Counted from the stretch's first letter, positions 7,010 through 13,521 are shown. The stretch is DNA of 14,492 nt from Bdellovibrionaceae bacterium UBA5009 (GCA_002396665.1 DGYJ01000123.1:12550-27041), one strand, 5' to 3'. A program made the numbers and translations. Notes: a model not told the origin generated them from the letters alone.

Positions 7010-7880
7010 AATGCTCTTTCTTGCGTGGTCCGATCACGACAAAGTCAATTTCTGGATTATTTGTAATAAAATGAAGCGCCTCAGAGGTTATATCTCTGCC
7101 ATTGTGTATGGCCACTGCTTGTAATTCGCGAATTTTTTCAAAATGGTGGGGTGTAAAATATTTTTCGTATGGGCCAGGTACTAAAGTGAGTCTACTTCCC
7201 TGTGGGAAATTTTGTTCTAAGCAGTATTTTCCGCTGAGGAGGCCTCCGGCGAGGGGACTATATGCGCTGTAGTGGATGTTTTTAGTTTTTAAAAATGGAA
7301 TAAGTTTTGTCTGATCTGTTGTTCTGAGATAGTGGTATTCGTTTTGAACACAAAAAAGTTTTTTAGATAATTCTTCGTTCAACAAGGAATAAAAATTTTC
7401 CATTTGAGAATAATTAATGTTGGAAATTCCAAAGCGAAGAATTTTTCCATCTTGAATAAGTTTCGAAAATGCGTGAAGAGTTTCTTCTAGAGGTGTTTTC
7501 TGATCTTGCTCATGAATTAGATAGAGATCTAGATAGTCAGTTTTTAAACGTCTTAATGAATTTTCAGCATTATAAATGATTTCATTGAAATCAAGGGCTC
7601 CTTTTTGAAATTTGATGCCATTGGGATTGCCAACTTTGCTGTGCAATTCAATTTTTAGCCGTTTATGCGATCCTTGCTTGTGAAAAAAATTTCCTATAAT
7701 TTCCTCGCTTTTGCCACCTCCATAGGTATTTGCTGTATCAAAGCGACAAATTCCAATATCGAGGGCTAATGTTAAGAGCTGAGCGGCTTGTCGAGGAGAA
7801 TCCCCCTTTCCAATGGCGGTGGTTGAGCTACCAACCCCGCCGAAGTTTCCGCAGCCTAGAATGAGTTTTTGCATGATCAT
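6981..7880 (-). CDS. Aldo/keto reductase
   Basis: This 299-residue protein is of normal length for the aldo/keto reductase superfamily, NADPH-dependent carbonyl reductases with a TIM-barrel fold. The catalytic tetrad is present: Asp 48 and Tyr 53 in FDTANTYGGGKSE, Lys 82 in HSKVG and His 123 in LYLIHEQD. The barrel motifs ILRFGISN and YSPLAGGLLSGKY and the C-terminal DFVVIGPRKKEH (cofactor end) are also seen. It looks like the bacterial AKR11/AKR12-type oxidoreductases. ATG 7880 overlaps the stop of the upstream exported-protein gene as ATGA; a second Met lies two codons later. The 3' end overlaps the OCD-family gene. The substrate is unknown. By context it would reduce an aldehyde or ketone in the same pathway as the two following enzymes. 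Confidence 0.92.
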   Translation of the reverse strand: MIMQKLILGCGNFGGVGSSTTAIGKGDSPRQAAQLLTLALDIGICRFDTANTYGGGKSEEIIGNFFHKQGSHKRLKIELHSKVGNPNGIKFQKGALDFNEIIYNAENSLRRLKTDYLDLYLIHEQDQKTPLEETLHAFSKLIQDGKILRFGISNINYSQMENFYSLLNEELSKKLFCVQNEYHYLRTTDQTKLIPFLKTKNIHYSAYSPLAGGLLSGKYCLEQNFPQGSRLTLVPGPYEKYFTPHHFEKIRELQAVAIHNGRDITSEALHFITNNPEIDFVVIGPRKKEHYENLGFKFQ

Positions 7881-8293
7881 TTTATTTGCCTAGATTCAGA
7901 TCTTTTGAAGCCAACAAAGGAGGCCACAAATTGAGGCTGTCCTTGCAAGTTTACAAAGCCAACAAATTGACTATGTGTGGAGTTATCAAAAAAAATCAGA
8001 CGGTAGCTAAAAATCATATCTTTAGGGCGGGCTGAATTTTTTGGAACAAATAGATCAAAGCTCATTTGTTGGTCACTGTGTTTGATATTGAGTAGTTTTC
8101 CATTAAAATCATTTGGGACAATCATATCTCCAATCAGTTGGCCTCCTGGTCCCTTTGAAATTTTGACTATGTCTATAAATTCTTTTTCATTAAAGAAAAG
8201 ATGTAGACCATATGTGCCTGTCATTTCTGCCTTTCCAACGCAGGAATACCCGAGGCTTAGAATTGCGGCTATAAGTAAAATTGGTTTTTTCAT
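7877..8293 (-). CDS. Small exported protein of unknown function
   Basis: The protein has 138 residues. A typical signal peptide (MKKPILLIAAILSLGYSC...) runs to about residue 22, with a likely signal peptidase I site after GKA. The Cys at 18 (GYSC) is a poor lipobox, so a lipoprotein is possible but less likely. The mature part of about 116 residues alternates hydrophobic and polar residues and is rich in Phe and Gly, as in a small beta-barrel or beta-sandwich. No known family is recognised. The ribosome site AAAGGAG is strong. It is the first gene of operon A, divergent from the LysR gene, and its stop overlaps the aldo/keto reductase start as ATGA. Placing a periplasmic or outer-membrane protein in front of three cytosolic enzymes suggests binding or export of a pathway metabolite, but this is inference. 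Confidence 0.8.
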   Translation of the reverse strand: MKKPILLIAAILSLGYSCVGKAEMTGTYGLHLFFNEKEFIDIVKISKGPGGQLIGDMIVPNDFNGKLLNIKHSDQQMSFDLFVPKNSARPKDMIFSYRLIFFDNSTHSQFVGFVNLQGQPQFVASFVGFKRSESRQIK

Positions 8294-8311
8294 TTTGTTC
8301 TCCTTTTTTTA

Positions 8312-8329
8312 AAATCGGTCATTCGATTT
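8312..8329. promoter_or_regulatory. Inverted repeat in the operon A leader
   Basis: AAATCG (8312-8317) and CGATTT (8324-8329) form a perfect inverted repeat around a six-base centre. It lies between the candidate -10 (8336-8341) and the ribosome site of the exported-protein gene, where a bound regulator could block or modulate initiation. Confidence 0.3.
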
Positions 8330-8335
8330 GAGGTA

Positions 8336-8341
8336 TTTATA
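8336..8341 (-). promoter_or_regulatory. Candidate -10 element of operon A
   Basis: Read on the - strand, TATAAA lies about 43 bases before the ATG at 8293, but no good -35 is seen at the usual distance. A missing -35 is common at promoters activated by LysR-type proteins, and the divergent gene encodes one. Confidence 0.3.
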
Positions 8342-8371
8342 GAGAAAACAATACTTGAATAATAGTTCATT

Positions 8372-8393
8372 TTAGTTATATATAATTAACTAA
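8372..8393. promoter_or_regulatory. Palindromic operator and leaderless promoter of the first LysR gene
   Basis: TTAGTTA (8372-8378) and TAACTAA (8387-8393) form a perfect seven-base inverted repeat around eight bases, with two more symmetric base pairs at the centre. Inside it is a consensus -10 hexamer TATAAT (8381-8386), exactly six bases before ATG 8393. A -35-like TTGAAT lies at 8355-8360, a long 20-base spacer from this hexamer, or 16-18 from overlapping alternatives. No Shine-Dalgarno site precedes the ATG. The layout suggests autorepression by a protein covering the -10 and a transcript starting at the ATG. Confidence 0.5.
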
Positions 8394-9259
8394 TGGATAT
8401 AGATCGAGTCAGGTACTTTCATATTTTCGCTGAGACAGGGTCTTTGGTTAAGGCTTCGGAGATACTGCACATTTCTCAACCAGCTCTGTCAAAGGCTATT
8501 AAGCTATTGGAGTCTGAGGTCGGCTGTCAGCTTGTTGAGTCTGATGGAAGAGGACTTAAGCTGACAAGCTATGGAAATTATTTTCGAAACGAGACTGCGG
8601 ACTTGCTAAGACAGTGGTTATCGATGCCTGACAGAATCAAGTCAGGGGAGGCTTGGCAGCCAACAAAAATTGGATCCTTTGAGGTTTTTACAACATACTT
8701 TTTAAAAAAAATGACTGAATTTGTTCAACTTGATTCTTTGGAGCTCCATGAGTTTGGTCCCGGAAAATTAGAGCAAGCCATAGTTAACGAAGTTATAGAT
8801 ATTGGTATTACCTATTCTCCGATTCCAAAAAGTGGCGTTGAATTTGTAGAGGTTACAAAAATCCAAATGGGTGTTTTTGGACTCAAGAAAATGAAGTCAA
8901 TAAGACTTATGCAATTGCCTTTCGTAGTCCCATTGATGCCATCGGAGGGCACTCCATCAAAAGTTGTTGGATTAGACGGTTGGCCTGATCATAAAATCCA
9001 AAGAGATATTAAATATAAGGTCACAATGATGGAGTCAGCCATGCAGCTTTGTCGACAAGGGCTGGCTGTTGCATATCTTCCCCAATTTGTTGTGGATCTC
9101 CATAATCTTTATGTTGATTCTGACTTTAAACTTATCGAGCTCGATAGCCCCATTCCAATCAAAGAAAGGAAGCAAAGCGTATTCATAGTAAAAAGATCAA
9201 ACTCTGAAGAGTCTGTTCTGTATAGACAAATCGCTAAAAGCTTGAGGGCATTGAGTTAA
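8393..9259 (+). CDS. LysR-family transcriptional regulator (between the two operons)
   Basis: This 288-residue protein is of normal LysR length. The N-terminal winged HTH (about 1-60) carries the family pattern: MDIDRVRYFHIFAETGSL, then ASEILHISQPALSKAIKLLE. The rest is a substrate-binding-protein-like effector domain, with the motif QLCRQGLAVAYLPQFVV near residues 218-234. The start is fixed by the N-terminal family pattern even though no ribosome site is present; a leaderless transcript is predicted. The gene is divergent from operon A (99-base gap) and convergent with operon B (15-base gap). LysR genes usually control a divergent neighbour, so operon A is the first candidate target. PtxR, a LysR protein beside pvcABCD in Pseudomonas aeruginosa, is a precedent for control of an isonitrile cluster. 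Confidence 0.93.
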   Translation: MDIDRVRYFHIFAETGSLVKASEILHISQPALSKAIKLLESEVGCQLVESDGRGLKLTSYGNYFRNETADLLRQWLSMPDRIKSGEAWQPTKIGSFEVFTTYFLKKMTEFVQLDSLELHEFGPGKLEQAIVNEVIDIGITYSPIPKSGVEFVEVTKIQMGVFGLKKMKSIRLMQLPFVVPLMPSEGTPSKVVGLDGWPDHKIQRDIKYKVTMMESAMQLCRQGLAVAYLPQFVVDLHNLYVDSDFKLIELDSPIPIKERKQSVFIVKRSNSEESVLYRQIAKSLRALS

Positions 9260-9274
9260 AAGTCTGGATTGAAA

Positions 9275-10738
9275 TTATTTACGTGCATCAAGACAACATC
9301 TGATGATGTTTTTAATTGATTGTTCAGAAGAGAAAGCTGGTGCAGTGTCTTCGATATATGAGTCTGGTCTTACAAGGACAATTTGATTATTATATTGCTT
9401 GTTTGTAGTCCAATAGCAATTTTTGATGTCATTTGGATATATGTGTATCATTTGCACAAATTCAGGTAATTGAATTTCAACATCGACCTCGCTAAAAACG
9501 AGGAGAGTAAACTTTGTGTAATCGAGTAGGGAATAGATTCGTGTTTTACTTTGATTCTTGATGACTTCAAAATCAAAAAGACGTTGACCACGCAATCCGG
9601 CATCTCCATATCGGATGCCCATTCCTGTTATGTGACCCGATCTGCGCTGGATAATTTCAACGTAATCTTTGGCGTGCGTTCCTTCTTTCGAAAACTTTGT
9701 TGCTCTTACAAGCTCGCCTGATGTTTCAACCACGCTCATTGCCACTGGTTTCCTCTCTTCTTCATAGGTACTTAAAATATTTTTTGTAACATTGTGTTTG
9801 ATCACCATATTCAGTTTCCAAATCAAATTGAATGCATCCCCCAAACCAGTATTAAGACCTTGTCCACCATTAACTGAATGAATGTGACATGAGTCGCCTG
9901 CGAGAAAGATTTGATTGTTAATGCAGAATTTTTCAGCCACGGACTCTTTCACTGAAAATTGCGAGAACCAAATAATTTCCTTAAAAATTATTTCACGGGG
10001 CTCAAGCGCCTTTTTGATTTTAACTAATGCATCTTTAAATGAAAAATCTTTAGACTCCATTTGAACATAGAAGCGATCAATTTTTCCTTCTCGTGGAATC
10101 CAGGCGACATCAGACGTTTCATTTTGAAATACAATAATTTCAGGAACTTTTGGAAAATCTGTTTCGATGACACCATCAACGACTGCCCAAATTATTTTCG
10201 GTCGAGTGATTTGAAAAGGGACTTGAAATCGTTGCCGCACAAAAGAGCGAGAACCATCAGTTCCAATTAAATATTTTGATTTAATTAAATCTCCGTTGGA
10301 TAACGTCACAAGGTACTGATCATCGACAATTTCAATATCTTTGACCTCTGCTTCACGTTGAACTGAATGGCCTGATTTATTTAATTTTTCATCCAATGCT
10401 TTTTCGATAAAAGACTGACCTAGCATTAAAAAGTGTTTATGAAAACATCCTTCAAGTTCATCCCACCAGGCAGATTGGCGAGAAAGAAATGCTCCTTTTG
10501 ACCATATAGAACTTGTGTTGCACGGTTTTCCCATTGGGTAGAGCTCATTAAACAGTCTGGCGATTTCAAGCAATTGTAAACTTCTAGCATTCAATGCATC
10601 GGCTCGGCCGACATCGATAGGACTTTTTGATTTATCTGCAATTTTGAAGTTAAGTCCGCAAAGATTTGCCAAATAGGCACACATTAGGCCTACAGGGCCA
10701 GCGCCAACAATAAAAATATCTGTCTCGTGTGTTTTCAC
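9275..10738 (-). CDS. Class A FAD-dependent aromatic hydroxylase
   Basis: This 487-residue flavoprotein monooxygenase is of the PHBH/phenol-hydroxylase-like type (UbiH/TfdB relatives). These enzymes use NAD(P)H and O2 to hydroxylate electron-rich aromatic rings. Visible are the dinucleotide-binding VGAGPVGL (11-18), GRADALNARSLQLLE (44-58), the DG motif GTDGSR (159-164), and the GD motif FLAGDSCHIHSVNGGQGLN with Asp 282. The end of the protein has the thioredoxin-like C-terminal segment with VLVRPDSYI, as in longer members such as phenol hydroxylase. The HP of the usual GD motif is HS here. The start is GTG, overlapping the stop of the oxygenase gene as GTGA, so it is translationally coupled as the third gene of operon B. 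It probably tailors the isonitrile product. It is not the same family as PvcC, which is of the 4-hydroxyphenylacetate 3-hydroxylase type. Confidence 0.9.
   Translation of the reverse strand: MKTHETDIFIVGAGPVGLMCAYLANLCGLNFKIADKSKSPIDVGRADALNARSLQLLEIARLFNELYPMGKPCNTSSIWSKGAFLSRQSAWWDELEGCFHKHFLMLGQSFIEKALDEKLNKSGHSVQREAEVKDIEIVDDQYLVTLSNGDLIKSKYLIGTDGSRSFVRQRFQVPFQITRPKIIWAVVDGVIETDFPKVPEIIVFQNETSDVAWIPREGKIDRFYVQMESKDFSFKDALVKIKKALEPREIIFKEIIWFSQFSVKESVAEKFCINNQIFLAGDSCHIHSVNGGQGLNTGLGDAFNLIWKLNMVIKHNVTKNILSTYEEERKPVAMSVVETSGELVRATKFSKEGTHAKDYVEIIQRRSGHITGMGIRYGDAGLRGQRLFDFEVIKNQSKTRIYSLLDYTKFTLLVFSEVDVEIQLPEFVQMIHIYPNDIKNCYWTTNKQYNNQIVLVRPDSYIEDTAPAFSSEQSIKNIIRCCLDARK
9295..9317 (+). terminator. 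Weak terminator-like hairpin after the first LysR gene
   Basis: On the + strand AACATC (9295-9300), loop TGAT and GATGTT (9305-9310) are followed by TTT and AATT. This could end the LysR transcript inside the 3' end of the convergent hydroxylase gene. The stem is only six bases and AT-rich, and the sequence is also coding, so support is weak. Confidence 0.3.
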
Positions 10739-11574
10739 TCGTAGGATCTCAAAGCGGGGTTATTGTAGGGAGGATCGCTTAGTACGTGAACGCGCTGGAG
10801 GTGTCTGGGTGCTCCAGATACAAATTTTTCACGGCCATGCAAGAGTGTAAAGTTGTCAGCAATGACAATATCTCCTGCTTGCCAATCGTGCGCATAGAAA
10901 TTGGAAGTGTTATACAAGGCGGATTTCAGACTTCTATGCAGATTGTTTAAATCTTTTTCATCAATCCCTAGGAACTCAAGTTCAGGTGGATTTACAAATT
11001 GTCCTTGATCATCTGAAGGGGGTTCGTTGTAACGAATTACTTCATAGTCAAGATGAGGATGTTTGGTGATGATTGGCGAAACTGTTTTGCTGCAATAGAA
11101 TTCCATTTTTCGTTGGTAGCTTCCAGTCACTTTTTCCCATACTAATTTTTCTTCAGCAGATGCATTTTCTAGAAGCAGTTTTGTATTTGAAAAAGTTGTT
11201 CTGCCTCCCTGATTGGACATTGGAGCGTTTACGCATTGAAAGATTTGATATTCTGGTACTTGTGGTCGATACATACCATCCCAGTGCATTGGCACGTAGT
11301 TATTATCAAAAATATGATCACTTGGATTGTCGTGTTCAATGAGCTCTAAGACTTTTCCGAATGGCCAAATACTAATTTCGCCCCAAAGTTCGCAGAATTT
11401 GATGAAATCATCTGTGTTTTTAAAAGGGGTAAACCCTCTTAATAAGATGAGTTGGTGTTGTCTAAATAAAATTTGAAGTTCTTTCGTTTCCAGATTCAGA
11501 ATATTGGAAAGTTCAGCAGTTGCTTCAATTTTGATACCAAATGGTTTAATAAAATCAATTCTATAATTCATCAT
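10735..11574 (-). CDS. PvcB/IsnB-type Fe(II)/2-oxoglutarate-dependent oxygenase
   Basis: This 279-residue member of the TauD/TfdA superfamily is of the isonitrile-pathway subgroup. Such enzymes use 2-oxoglutarate and O2 to desaturate the PvcA product, with decarboxylation to a vinyl isonitrile (IsnB) or without it (PvcB). The iron-binding triad is visible: His 97 and Asp 99 in YVPMHWDGMY, and His 246 in DNFTLLHGREKF. Arg 261 in RHLQRVHVL, 15 residues later, would bind 2-oxoglutarate. Other blocks match what is remembered of PvcB, including the IFQCVNAP, GGRTTFS, VIRYNEPP and YAHDWQAGD segments. The start overlaps the stop of the isonitrile synthase gene by one base (TAATG), with AAGAGA upstream; a second ATG follows at once. 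Decarboxylating and non-decarboxylating types cannot be told apart here. Confidence 0.92.
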   Translation of the reverse strand: MMNYRIDFIKPFGIKIEATAELSNILNLETKELQILFRQHQLILLRGFTPFKNTDDFIKFCELWGEISIWPFGKVLELIEHDNPSDHIFDNNYVPMHWDGMYRPQVPEYQIFQCVNAPMSNQGGRTTFSNTKLLLENASAEEKLVWEKVTGSYQRKMEFYCSKTVSPIITKHPHLDYEVIRYNEPPSDDQGQFVNPPELEFLGIDEKDLNNLHRSLKSALYNTSNFYAHDWQAGDIVIADNFTLLHGREKFVSGAPRHLQRVHVLSDPPYNNPALRSYE

Positions 11575-12650
11575 TATTTCTCTTGATGGGAAATCATTTG
11601 TTTATTTGTTAGTAAAAAGTGGCTAGGCTTTCCATTGGAAGAATGAACCATTTGTGCTCCCAAGGACTCGGCCTCTGATCGCTTAAGTAGTATGTAACCA
11701 TTTTCAGTTTCAACAGCAACTCCATGCCACGGGGTCATCCATGTATCTGCAGCCATCAGCCGAAGCCCTAACTTTTTCGATCCGCATCCTTGGGGATGAA
11801 TAGATAGTCGCACAGCAAATGGAAACTGTTCTTCGATAAGGTGACTCCAGGCTCCACTTTTTTGGATGACTTCGTAGGCGCGTATTCGTGATTCATTTTG
11901 AACTGCAGTACGACTTTTTTGCTGTCCCGGAAACATTTGGTCTTCGTGCAAGAAACGGGTGATTCCGCAATAAAGTCGATGAAGTTCTTTAAGTTCTGAT
12001 TCAGAATTTTCTTCTTTACCAAGTCTTACTTTATCTTTTACTGACTCAAGTGTATCACCATATTGAAGCATCAACGCTGTCCGCATTTGATCAAAATTCA
12101 TATTGGAATACATATCGTCCAAATTAAAAATTGAAATAAAATCTAACGACAATTCCTTGATCATTTTTTCAATGCCATGCTGGTAGGAAGTGACATCTTC
12201 ATCACGCATTCCAACGGCATCACTAAATACCCGACCATCTGAACACAAAATTATATGAATTCCTGGCGAGTAAATTTCGCGAATTTGCTTTTCAATTTGA
12301 GCAATGAATAGCATTGAACATTCTTCAGCCTTATCCGGTAGCACACCAAGAACCTTTGCTAAATTTGGCGATTTTCCAGGAAATGCTGGCAATACAAAAG
12401 TAACAGGCAGATTTTGATTTATTGCTAAAATAATCCTTTCAAGGTGAGGCAAGACACATTTTTTGCAAGGCGAAATTGCACAAGTCTCATTAGACTTTGG
12501 GAATCGACGATACTTCATGATTAAGCTTAAAATCTGATTAGCTAGGGCAGTGGTACTGTCATAAGAAGATGGCCGATCATAAGTTACATCATTGCAATTA
12601 TCTGATTCTGCAAGTTCAACTTCATGCGATGTAGGATTCAATAATGCCAT
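11574..12650 (-). CDS. Isonitrile (isocyanide) synthase, PvcA/IsnA/DIT1 family
   Basis: Family members convert the amino group of an amino acid (tyrosine in PvcA, tryptophan in some IsnA) to an isonitrile, taking the carbon from ribulose 5-phosphate. Of the 358 residues, the first 35 or so are polar and variable. The family blocks then follow: a Cys cluster CAISPCKKC (57-65), VLPAFPGKSPNLAKVLGVLP (86-105), SDGRVFSD (137-144), LSIHPQ (282-287), LGLRLM (294-299) and TPWHGVAVE (306-314). ATG 12650 has a strong ribosome site, AAAGGAGA. It is the first gene of operon B, followed without a gap by the oxygenase and the FAD hydroxylase. The identification rests on remembered motifs and on the PvcB partner, which together are specific. 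The substrate amino acid cannot be read from the sequence. Confidence 0.93.
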   Translation of the reverse strand: MALLNPTSHEVELAESDNCNDVTYDRPSSYDSTTALANQILSLIMKYRRFPKSNETCAISPCKKCVLPHLERIILAINQNLPVTFVLPAFPGKSPNLAKVLGVLPDKAEECSMLFIAQIEKQIREIYSPGIHIILCSDGRVFSDAVGMRDEDVTSYQHGIEKMIKELSLDFISIFNLDDMYSNMNFDQMRTALMLQYGDTLESVKDKVRLGKEENSESELKELHRLYCGITRFLHEDQMFPGQQKSRTAVQNESRIRAYEVIQKSGAWSHLIEEQFPFAVRLSIHPQGCGSKKLGLRLMAADTWMTPWHGVAVETENGYILLKRSEAESLGAQMVHSSNGKPSHFLLTNKQMISHQEK

Positions 12651-12715
12651 TGGGTCTCCTTTAGTAACCTATTAAATCTTATGGATTTTAAATAGAACGA
12701 CATTGGGTTGTATTT
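12651..12715 (-). promoter_or_regulatory. Operon B leader region
   Basis: The 65-base gap before the isonitrile synthase gene holds its ribosome site (12653-12659 on the - strand) and an AT-rich stretch, with -10-like TAAGAT or TTTAAT sequences but no recognisable -35. A partly symmetric TTAGTAACCTATTAA (12661-12675) has a T-N11-A core and starts like the TTAGTTA half-site at the LysR gene. Regulated initiation here, or read-through from the upstream small gene, are both possible. Confidence 0.3.
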
Positions 12716-13072
12716 CTACCTTGGGCGGAAACACTGAAAGTAAATTGGGAATTGTCCAGAAAGGATGCCATAACGGCGTTCTTCTGCTGCCACGGCAAAC
12801 GTTGTAAATTTTATGTGTTTTCCATTCACACCAACAAGATCAAAAATAGTTCCTGAGGATGAAGAATTAATTGCTAATATTTTATAATGAAGAACTTGAA
12901 TGTCTCCATCTTTATCTTTGCGAATGATAACATTCCCTATTTTTTTTTGTGAATTAAATATCATATTAAGAGTAGTTAAGTTCCCATAGGTGTCATTTAA
13001 ACAAGTTATTTCCGTAGATTTTGAAGTCGAAGAAACTAATAGTAGTAATATTGAAAGAATTTTGAGTTTCAT
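12716..13072 (-). CDS. Small secreted protein with two cysteines, unknown function
   Basis: The protein has 118 residues from ATG 13072, chosen because AGGAG lies just upstream and the N-terminus is then a signal peptide (MKLKILSILLLLVSSTSKS). An in-frame ATG at 13126 would put 18 polar residues in front of it. The mature protein of about 98 residues has one Cys near each end (24 and 114), which could form a disulfide in the periplasm or outside the cell. It alternates hydrophobic and polar residues like a small beta-rich fold and is basic at its C-terminus. No family is recognised. It lies upstream of the isonitrile synthase gene on the same strand with a 65-base gap and no visible terminator, so co-transcription with operon B is possible. 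Confidence 0.75.
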   Translation of the reverse strand: MKLKILSILLLLVSSTSKSTEITCLNDTYGNLTTLNMIFNSQKKIGNVIIRKDKDGDIQVLHYKILAINSSSSGTIFDLVGVNGKHIKFTTFAVAAEERRYGILSGQFPIYFQCFRPR

Positions 13073-13162
13073 TTTTTCTCCTTTTGTATTTATTTTTGAA
13101 TTCCATTTAAAATATTTCGTTTTCAAAGGCTTGAGTTTATTAATCCTTTTTTCGTCTTTAAA

Positions 13163-13462
13163 TTACGAATTCAGGGCCAGCCTTAAATCCTTCAGCCTAT
13201 CTTCGATCTGGCTTATGATTTGTAAGCTCTTCGTGGTCTCCATTTTTTCATGACCAAGTAATTCGTTCACACTGATGCCAAAGACGGTGGCCAGTTCAAT
13301 GTAGGGTTGGCCAGTCACGGCGCGACCGTTTTCCCATTCTCGATAGGTTGTTGTTGCGACGCCAATGGCGGTAGCGACCTGGGTGACGCTAAGGCTTTCC
13401 TTAACTCTAAGATTTTTTAGTCTTTTCCCAAATTCAATGTTTCGTTGAGTCCGTGTTTTCAT
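13163..13462 (-). CDS. XRE-family helix-turn-helix regulator
   Basis: This 99-residue protein has a Cro/C1-type DNA-binding domain over about residues 10-65. It contains FGKRLKNLRVKESLSVTQVATAIGV, seen as GKRLKNLR then LSVTQVATAIGVATTTYR, followed by EWENGRAVTGQPYIELATVFGISVNELLG. These are the standard helices of the fold. The tail from residue about 70 is an amphipathic helix (SQIEDRLKDLRLAL) that may dimerise. It is divergent from the second LysR gene, with 59 bases between the starts, and lies upstream of the small secreted protein gene on the same strand. The upstream sequence GTTT-N5-AAAC (13470-13482) is a possible operator. A phage-like or toxin-antitoxin origin is possible, but no partner gene is present. 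Confidence 0.85.
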   Translation of the reverse strand: MKTRTQRNIEFGKRLKNLRVKESLSVTQVATAIGVATTTYREWENGRAVTGQPYIELATVFGISVNELLGHEKMETTKSLQIISQIEDRLKDLRLALNS

Positions 13463-13500
13463 GAAGTCTGTTTAGAACAAACTTGATATAATTTGTAATA

Positions 13501-13515
13501 TATAATAATTATAAT
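13501..13515 (+). promoter_or_regulatory. Palindrome and leaderless promoter of the second LysR gene
   Basis: TATAAT (13501-13506), one central base and ATTATA (13508-13513) form a perfect 13-base palindrome with the T-N11-A form of a LysR binding site. A second TATAAT at 13510-13515 overlaps its right arm and ends exactly six bases before ATG 13522. No Shine-Dalgarno site is present. TTGATA at 13483-13488 is the nearest -35-like sequence, but its spacing of 21 is too long for the second hexamer. Confidence 0.45.
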
Positions 13516-13521
13516 GATATT

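Noticed and set aside
11768..12022. Open frame inside the isonitrile synthase gene in another frame
   Set aside because: It overlaps conserved family coding sequence and shows no recognisable protein features.
12648..12709. CATTGGGT repeated around the start of the isonitrile synthase and 52 bases upstream
   Set aside because: Eight bases; one copy is simply the start codon context. Chance is the best explanation.
13127..13462. XRE gene and small neighbour considered as a toxin-antitoxin pair
   Set aside because: The neighbour has a signal peptide, so it is not a cytosolic toxin, and no other small partner gene is present.
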